DNA of 64,000 nt from the NCBI GenBank assembly GCA_013397455.1, contig VYZB01000526.1, positions 68,442 through 132,441 on the forward strand, written 5' to 3'. The position numbers and the translations under genes were made by a program. Position 1 is the first letter of the stretch; every line of letters begins with the position of its first letter. The DNA is from Crotophaga sulcirostris. Its lineage: Eukaryota; Chordata; Aves; Cuculiformes; Crotophagidae. The notes beneath the pieces are model-generated. The model saw only the letters and a program-made list of their open reading frames with translations. It did no database searches and had not been told where the DNA came from. Positions 57,199 to 64,000 of the stretch are shown in pieces.

Positions 57199-57447
57199 CG
57201 AGCCCTGCCCTGTGTTCCCAGTCTCTGCCAGTGCCTTTCCTTGAGTCTGCTCTCTCCTAGGCTCCCACAGACCTGTCCTTCACACAGACAACCTTTGCAG
57301 TCCTGGGCGCAGGAGCCTCCACTCGTACGCAAACACACATGCACAGACAAATCCTTGCTCAGGTGGGTACATGCAAATAGAGATTGCTCCTCCATCCTGC
57401 TGCATTCCTGGTGTGGATATCACACAGCCACGTGTGCGAGCACGTAC

Positions 57448-57464
57448 CACACACACACACACGT
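57448..57464. repeat. (CA)n microsatellite
   Basis: About eight CA units lie within a wider CA- and CCCAC-rich segment (57290-57800). Confidence 0.8.
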
Positions 57465-57549
57465 GCATACAGACAAATCAGTGCCAAACTGCTTTTCCAC
57501 CTTGTGCACTCATACACCCTCCAGCACACACCCTAGGTTCTCTGATCCT

Positions 57550-57802
57550 GCCCCACATGTGTGTAAACCTATTTGGGGGGAAGGGGTGTACAGACCCACA
57601 CGTGCTCCCTCTACCCTGTCCCACACACTGCGAGCTCTACTGATGCTCCTACTGAAGCCAACTCCATGGGAAGCTGACCCCTCCCCACACGTGTGTGCAC
57701 ACCTACCCCAGGGGCACAGACCCACACACACTCCCTCCACCCTGTCCCACACACCCCCAACTTTACCGATGCTCCCAGCGAAGCCAACCTCATGGGAAGC
57801 TG
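57550..57802. repeat. 126-bp tandem repeat, two copies
   Basis: Two diverged direct copies have their landmarks offset by about 126 bp: CCCTGTCCCACACAC (57614 and 57740) and GAAGCCAAC followed by CATGGGAAGCT (ending about 57675 and 57801). Single-base changes and short gaps separate them. The unit is C-rich and encodes nothing recognisable. Confidence 0.8.
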
Positions 57803-59810
57803 CTGCATCCTAAGACTTGCTCCTAAGGGGGGACCAAGTGGGTAAGAATCCCACCCCACAACCTGCACTCAGCTCAACCACCACCTCCCCGGCCTCGCAA
57901 AGAGGCTTTACGATCCCTTCCACCCCGCGCATGTCTTCATTTTTTTACTCTTCCCTCGCAGCCACTAGACGGCAGGTCAAGCTCGCAGAAATTCTCTTTC
58001 CAACCAAGCAGTCGATGGGCTCATTTGTCCCAACTCCCCCCAAGTCGATGGGGCTGACACTCGGCAGTCAACGCTCTGATTAAGATGCCACAGTTGAGTT
58101 AAAGCGCACATTAAGATTTGATGAGTAATTGATCAGCGCATCAACAGGGATGCAGGGCTGGAGAGAGAGAAGCCAAGCTGCAGACACCTGGGTAAAAGCT
58201 CCAGTTGCACGCACAGGCTCCGTCTTTAAATAAAACTTATTAGAGAGTTTGAATCTTAAAGGGATAATGTCGGGTTTATATGAGGTGGGACTGCTATGGA
58301 GCCAGTGAGTGCAATAAAGCGACTTGACATAATATAAATGGTGATTTAAAATTCTGGCTCCCTTGTATCCTTTGAGGGACGCATCCAGACGGAGCAGGAG
58401 AGAGGGGGCTGGGCTTGAGCTTGGCTGGATCGCCTTTATACTGATGGGAAAGTGCTGACATTGATGGATTCGTTCCTGATTTTACACCAGCGTAGCTGGG
58501 TGTCTCTCGCCAGACCGGGAGGTATAAATAGGCATGTGTGTGTCTGATGCAGATACCCAGGGCTCCAGCCTCTCTCCTGCCTTTTTAACTGGTGTGGGAT
58601 TTTTGTGGATGGGGAAAAAATGAATGAGAAGTGACTGTAAAATGGTAGTCCCTCGCTTCTCAATTCAATCAAAGCCACACTTGTGCATAAGTGTTCATAG
58701 AAACAGGGACTTTACTGCCAGCCCGCCAGAAAAAAGGCTTTCCTTTAAACTCTGTGCTGTCACGGGAAGACAATGTAAGTAGGTATAATAGACCTATAAT
58801 AAGAATACACAATTCTTGCAGAGAAAGTCTGATTTTCTTTTTACACGCCTATCCATACACTCTATAATAAACATGCACATGAAAATGTAAAATAAATCCT
58901 GTGCATCACAGGTGAGGGAAAAATCTCTTATAAGTCTGTGTCTCTTCCTTGTTCTTAAGGAAAGATAACAGAAAAAGACCTGGTCCACACCCTGCACAAA
59001 AATAATAATGTTATGAGCTGTCGTAAGAATAAATACACACTTCCACCCCCAAAAAAATGTCAAATCATTCTGTGTTCTGGCATTTGACTGCAGGCAGATC
59101 TTTCCAAAGGATTTTTTGTTCAGTTTCTGCCAACATTCAAATAATATCAAGATCTGGAGTGTGGGGTTAATTTCATTGAACACACTGAGCCTTTCTCCCA
59201 CTCAGAGTTGCGAGCACACTTACGTGGCCACACAAGCATCACCCTCCTGGGAAGGGATTTGGGTTTGTTCTGCTGAGGAGATAAATAATTACAGCACAAA
59301 TCGATTATTGAGCATTGAGATAGGGTCTGCCTCTTCTTTTCTATTGCCTCAGCTGTTTCGGCTTTAGAGGACTCACTTGAGCCGGGGGCGGGGGTGTGGT
59401 TGGTAAGAGCACAGAGTGAGACACACACCCTGTGTCATCTCTTGGTGCCCCCCTCTTTAAGCTCCATCTCTTCCTTTGGGTGGCAGGATCCTGGGAGCAG
59501 GCACTATTTTCTTACTGAGGGTTAACTCAGCTCTTACCAAGTGCTGAGCTGTTTTCTGACTGCGGGTCCAACGTTCTTTTTTAGCACAAGCAGTGATAAC
59601 CAGCACACATCTGGAAAACTCCTGGGATATAAACAGCATTAGGCAGAAAAACACTGATGATGCCTCTGAAGAAATGTTAAAAGCTTGATTTCTTTTTGCA
59701 AGGCAAAAGGACTTTAAACCAGCTGGCATCCTGAGTCCTTTTCTTGCACCCATTGGTTTTGGTGTCTGAGAGCCCCAAGGCAGTAACTGAAGTGAATTTT
59801 GTAAATTTGT
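57803..59810. other. CR1-free sequence with probable conserved non-coding element (58060-58420)
   Basis: About 2 kb have no recognised mobile element. Bases 58060-58420 contain GAGTAATTGATCAGCGC, AAACTTATTAGAGAG and ATAATATAAATGGTGATTTA, in clean unique sequence. No gene is seen. Confidence 0.4.
57962..57974 (+). promoter_or_regulatory. Weak candidate CTCF-like site
   Basis: CCACTAGACGGCA matches the CTCF core consensus at all but one position (C where G or T is expected). A single 13-bp near-match is weak evidence. Confidence 0.2.
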
Positions 59811-59903
59811 AAGTTTGGGGTTTGTCCTGTGCAGGGACGGGAGTTGGACTCAATGATCCTTGTGGGCCCCTTCCAACTCAGGTTATTCTGTGATTCTGTG
59901 AAG
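59811..59903 (+). mobile_element. CR1 3' terminal stub, class E
   Basis: GTTTGGGGTTTGTCCTGTGC leads through CAATGATCCTTGTGGGCC to ATTCTGTGATTCTGTGAA. It is the clearest example of the class E tail in the window. Confidence 0.93.
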
Positions 59904-59951
59904 TATCCAACTGCACGAAGACAAATGCCCACGGAGCAAGAACATATTTTA

Positions 59952-60170
59952 TAGACTCATAGAATTGTTTCGGTTGGAAGGGACTTCCAACCCCCCTTGC
60001 CACAGGCAGGGACACCTCCCACTGGATCAGGTTGTTCAGATCCTCATCCAACCTGACCTTGAACACCTCCAGGGATGGGGCACCCACAACTTCCCTGGGC
60101 AACCTGGGCCAGTGCCTTCCCATCCCCACAGTAAAAAATTTCTTCCTAATATCTAATCTAAATCTCTGTT
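59952..60170 (-). mobile_element. CR1 3' end, class A
   Basis: The tail is ATAGACTCATAGAATTGTTT, then GGTTGGAAGGGACTTCC. Homology ends after CTAATATCTAATCTAAATC. A small deletion in the 3' UTR (GGGACTTCCAACCCCCC) removes the AAAGATCATCCAG block. Confidence 0.93.
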
Positions 60171-62002
60171 TCTGCCCAATCGATCCATGTGCTGATCGTT
60201 AATCACATTTGCATCTGGAGTCCTCTCACATCCATAAGCGCACATGTGAAAAAATAAGGTCTTAAAAAATATATGCTGTTAAGGGAAGGCTGAGGAAAAC
60301 TCACACGGGAACCTGGAATTATTTTTGGAGCAGTCACCTAAGTGTGCAACACATCGTTTTGCTGGAAAATGACATTTTATTCTGCTTGAAAAACCTGACA
60401 TCTGGAAATGGGGTTGCATTCTGAAGCCAAAAATACATGTAGGAATTTGAAATTTATCCCTAGAACAAAATCAACCTGGAAATGCTTTGTTCTGAGGTTA
60501 CACTGGTTTAGTTCAGTCTAATAAAAATATTCCATCTCGCAAGCAATGAAACATGGCAGAAATCTCAACTTTATAATCCAATATATTGTTAAATCCAAGT
60601 TTTAACTATAAACACTGAAAAAAACCAGAATACCTCAGCAGAGCTGAAGCAGAATGTTTTCCCTCGGCATTACAAAATATTTTGTCACTTTGAAAGCAAA
60701 GCGAGACAGTTGAAACAACTCATTTCAATATTTTTAATATAAAAAAACATCGCCACAATCAGCCTGATCCCAAGGCGATTTTTGACAAGAAGATGTTTTC
60801 CGGTAGAAAATTCCACTATCGAAAAAGTGTTGACCAGCATTTTGTGGCATTATCGCAAAGGCACAGCTTCAAATAATACTTAGATAGGTATAAGCTGCAT
60901 CTCTACGGACTGCAAGATTTGCCCAGGTTTTCACTTCGTTGGGGTGGGGGGAAGGTACCTGCGACAAATTCAGGGCAGTGGAGGGATGAGAGTCAGTCAA
61001 GAGCTTGGGCTCCAGCTGAGGAATAGCAGCATCATGAAAGCCTGTCCTTAAAATAAAAGAAGGGCTCCCAAAGCTAAAATTGAGGAGAAAAATTACTCCA
61101 CAGCAAGGAGAGGGTGAGAGACTGAGTCATGACTGCTCTCCAGGGACACAAAGGTGATGCACGACCGAGCCAAAACCACAGCTGAGCCAAAACCCACTGA
61201 TCTGGCACAGAAAGTGAAGCTCCTGGCTAGGGCTGGCTGCAGAGGTGCCCTGGATGCTCTCAAACCAGCCTCGGTTTCCCTCTTAACCTTTGTTTCATTT
61301 GTTGTACAGGCAGCCCTAGGGCTGGGTCCAAATTTGAGGCTGGAAAAGAAGAGCGAGAAGGGAAACTGCAGCCGTCGTGCTGCAAAGAAGCTCTGCTGGG
61401 TACAAGGCAGTCATCACCTTGCTGAAGGGAGCCCAGAAGAACCAAAAGGAATGGCAAGTGTGCATGCATGCAGCAAGCCAGTCTGCTAAGAACTGTTAGA
61501 GTTCATGATCTGATGAGATCACCCGATTCACCAGAAAGAGAGATATTAGGGAAAAAAGTGAATGAATGGATTGCAGTCCTAATATTTGCCATCACATCTT
61601 GTGAAGTGTTTTCCTGCTGGCTAGAAATAAAGCAGGAGGTCAGTGAAAGAAAAGCAAAATCCCAGGATTTTAGAAGCTGGAGATTTCTCTGAAAGAAACA
61701 AGAAGAAGAAAGAAAAAATATTACGTGGGCTGATTTTATTCTGGATATTTTGGAAGTGGTCATGCCCGGAGGCAGGCCAGTGCCAGGGAATGGGCAGTGC
61801 CCTGGCAGCGCTCTCCGGGGCTGCGGCAGGGAACAGGCTGGCTTATCTGCAGCCACAATTGAAGGTGGCATTTCGAGTGTGCAATTACGCACATCCTTTC
61901 TTTTCTCATCTCCGCCAGCTCTTTCAATCCTGCTGCTCCTGCTAGTATTTACTGCTGAGGGCGGCTGAATTCTGTACACTGCCTGCTTGGCCTGAATTTC
62001 AT

Positions 62003-62029
62003 CACACACACACACACACACACACACAC
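62003..62029. repeat. (CA)13 microsatellite
   Basis: Thirteen CA units are uninterrupted. Confidence 0.95.
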
Positions 62030-62076
62030 GGAGACACAGAGCATCCCACCTCCATCTGAATGCAGAGGTGGCAAAT

Positions 62077-62098
62077 AAAAAAAAAAAAAAAAAAAAAA
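62077..62098. repeat. Poly-A run
   Basis: Twenty-two consecutive A bases lie about 50 bp from the CA repeat. Confidence 0.9.
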
Positions 62099-62587
62099 GC
62101 CTGCTCTTTGTTTTCCAGCCATCTCTATTTATTGTACAGGGAAGGGAGGGCTTCCAAGGTGGGGTGGAAGGAAAATTTGGGAGCACGGAGGAGACATGGG
62201 GGGAGAGAAGAGGTTAAGAACTGCTGTATTTAGTGTAAATCTTTCTGCTTTTTATTTTCTTTTTTTCCTTTTTACTCTCTTGTACCTCCCTGTCAGCTTC
62301 AACCCTGCCTGCTCCAGTGGAAATTCCTGCTGTGGAAAGGTGGGTTTTTTTCCCTTCTACAGCTGTGCTGGCAGCACATGGGTTTTATGCCAGCAGATGA
62401 GCAGTTTTGGTACCCTGGAGGCCACCAGACCCTTCCTGCAGCTGGGATGTGTCTGAGAGCCCTGGGCCATCAGAAGTGCTTGGAGTCTAATGAGGGGCTC
62501 ATTCCTCTGCCCCCAGAAACTCCTTTTTTTGCAGACTTGGCAGAAAAGCCATTCCCTCCCTGCAATATCCACCCCCTTGGTGGATTT

Positions 62588-62657
62588 GGGTTATAGCCTG
62601 GACTCGATGATCTCAGAGGTCCTTTCCAATCTTGTAATACTGTGATACTGTGATTTG
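62588..62657 (+). mobile_element. CR1 3' terminal stub, class C
   Basis: About 70 bp contain GACTCGATGATCTCAGAGG and the tail TAATACTGTGATACTGTGAT. All coding sequence is absent. Confidence 0.9.
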
Positions 62658-62658
62658 A

Positions 62659-63043
62659 TAGAAATCAAGCTATGGGTTGTAGTCATCTAAGAGTATTTAG
62701 GGGTATTGGTGAAGACGGCTTGAGGGGCAGGATTGGCCAGGCATTAAATACTGGCCTCCGTGGATTCTCCTGGCTTCTTAAGATGCTTCATCAGCCCGAT
62801 TCATCACCCAGAAGGGTTAAATGACAGCAGACCCACAGCCCTGTCCTCAGCAACCATAGGGATGCAGAGCCACCCTTAGATCCCTGCATCCCTCTTGCTG
62901 GTCCCCATAGACCAGGCCCTTCCAGCCATGTCAGAGACACTTTCTGTTCAGTGGTGTTCCAGCAGGCAGAGAGGGGCCAAAAAATTCAGGAAGGAGGGAC
63001 CTCTTAAAACGCTAGTAGAAAAATCAAGCCCACTATTACAAAA
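62659..63043. other. Unique spacer, no gene seen
   Basis: No repeat or exon-like frame is recognised. Confidence 0.45.
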
Positions 63044-63149
63044 AAGGCAACTTGATCCAGTGGAAGGTGTTCCTGTCCTTGGCAGGGGGATTGGAATTGG
63101 ATGAGTTTTAAGGTCCCTTCCAACTCAAACCATTCTAGGATTCTATTTG
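63044..63149 (+). mobile_element. CR1 3' terminal stub, class A
   Basis: AACTTGATCCAGTGGAAGGT leads through GGTCCCTTCCAACTCAAAC to CATTCTAGGATTCTATTTGA. Confidence 0.92.
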
Positions 63150-64000
63150 AGAAAATAGAAATCTGTGAACTCTCCAGCATTTAGCAGACCTAACTCGGGT
63201 CAAAATTACAACAGCAGTATCCCACCCTCCCAGGGACATCCCTCTGTGACAAGAGGGATGCAGAGGGGACAAAATACCTTGTTTTGCTCAGCAGAGGACG
63301 TTGCACCTGAAATCCAGCCAACTCTCAGGTGAGCCCAACCTGTGCCAGAACAAGGTGGCTGCACTCACTCCTTTCCTACAGCAAACCAAGCCAAAGGATG
63401 GAGTGAAGCCTGGAGCTTTCCCCCCCCGGTTTCTCCTTGCACAGCAAAATAATGGTTCCAAATGCTGGTTCTCTTCCAGCATCCCTTGCATTTCTCCTCT
63501 GTTTTGACTTAAAATGTGACTTTGGCTTTCAAGTTTAAAAGAAGAGAAACAAGAGCTGACACTTGCGTCAATATGAAACAACAGTTTTTGCCTCATTTAG
63601 ACTTAGCACCACGAGTGTTTCTGCTTGCTGGTTTTTAAAAAGGAAACGAAACAACATCTGACACTGATTGCTGGGTATCCCTTTCTTTCAGAAAGCTTCT
63701 CTGCAGCAAAGCGTCCTGCTCACATTCACAAAAGTGATTTAGGTTGAATGGGACCTCTGGAAATCTCAAGAAGGGTCAGCTTAGAGCCGGGTTTTATACT
63801 TCACTTCTGAAAAAAAATGGAATTTTCTGTTCAAAAAATTATGAAGTGGGTTTCTATTTGTAAATTATCATTGGAAAAAATCTCTTTCTCTCCTCCTGTG
63901 TGTTTTTGTAAGCATCCCAACACTTTTCAACCGTCCAGAAGTGATCCAGGTGAGGAATTTCAGTAACAACCGCTAGCTCCATCCTGTCTGACTTGTCACT
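63150..64000. other. Unique stretch to the window end, no gene seen
   Basis: A faint CR1-like phrase (GGTTGAATGGGACCTCTGG, 63742-63760) may be an ancient fragment but is too short to call. A C-run lies at 63420-63427. No gene is seen. Confidence 0.4.

Larger units (their letters stand above)
60171..62587. other. CR1-free sequence with probable conserved non-coding element (60590-60900)
   Basis: About 2.4 kb are without CR1. Bases 60590-60900 are AT-rich and unique (CAATATTTTTAATATAAAA, GGTAGAAAATTCCACTATCG, CATTATCGCAAAGGC). A long minus-strand frame of 227 codons (62186-61503) runs through the CA and A repeats and is not credible as a gene. Confidence 0.4.

Noticed and set aside
56866..57813. 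315-codon frame, the longest in the window
   Set aside because: It crosses a CR1 junction, CA-rich sequence and the 126-bp tandem repeat. The Pro/Thr/His-rich product comes from simple repeats.
3039..60170. Regularly recurring repeats that might suggest a CRISPR-like or satellite array
   Set aside because: The recurring units are dispersed CR1 copies of variable length and both orientations. There is no constant unit or spacer length.
61503..62186. 227-codon minus-strand frame
   Set aside because: It reads through the CA and poly-A runs, giving homopolymer Phe and Cys-Val tracts. No domain is visible.

Overview
The window is non-coding vertebrate DNA, almost certainly from a bird. The diagnostic signal is about 48 copies or fragments of CR1, the avian LINE retrotransposon, on both strands. 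Most show the CR1 3' end: runs of ATTCTATG or ACTGTGAT octamers preceded by CCTTCCAACC, or its reverse complement starting ATCATAGAATCATAGAATGG. I found no gene with convincing exons, no tRNA or rRNA gene, no CRISPR array and no bacterial features. The open reading frames that look longest are CR1 ORF2 remnants, their antisense shadows, or chance frames.

I sort the CR1 copies by tail. Class A ends CATTCTATGATTCTATGA after GGTCCCTTCCAACCCAAAC. Class B carries GTAGGCACGGTGATGTTGG, or ATCATTAAGGTTGGAAAAG in reverse. Class C ends TAATACTGTGATACTGTGAT. Class D carries TAGTAGTGGACAGGTACAG. Class E carries a motif like GTCCTGTGCAGGGACGGGAG. There is also a set of old, badly decayed copies. These are working labels, not database names. 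By rough addition CR1 covers about 17-18 kb, or 27% of the window. That is high for a bird and is a weak hint of a CR1-rich lineage such as Piciformes or hoopoes; the species cannot be read from this.

Layout. 1-11 kb: mixed CR1 copies in unremarkable unique sequence, with one internally deleted CR1 (7075-7495). 11-13.2 kb: a paired homeodomain-site-rich element with a 63-bp core present twice, at 11566-11628 and 13025-13087. 13.4-15.1 kb: an inverted CR1 pair. 16.2-17.6 kb: an ancient CR1 split by a younger one. 18-33 kb: more CR1s. 33975-37347: a 1686-bp segment present twice in tandem, separated by the window's only N, most likely an assembly artefact. 38.9-45 kb: a long CR1-poor stretch that looks like conserved regulatory DNA. 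45-57 kb: CR1 fragments, a strong 30-bp-arm hairpin (51538-51620) and a 126-bp tandem repeat. 57.8-64 kb: mostly unique, homeodomain-motif-rich sequence with few CR1s.

Overall this reads as an intergenic or intronic region, possibly the regulatory neighbourhood of a developmental gene. That last point is inference from AT-rich unique islands with TAAT-type motifs. No genes work together here, and I did not find a new protein-coding system. The best candidates for something undescribed are the duplicated 63-bp core element and the hairpin.
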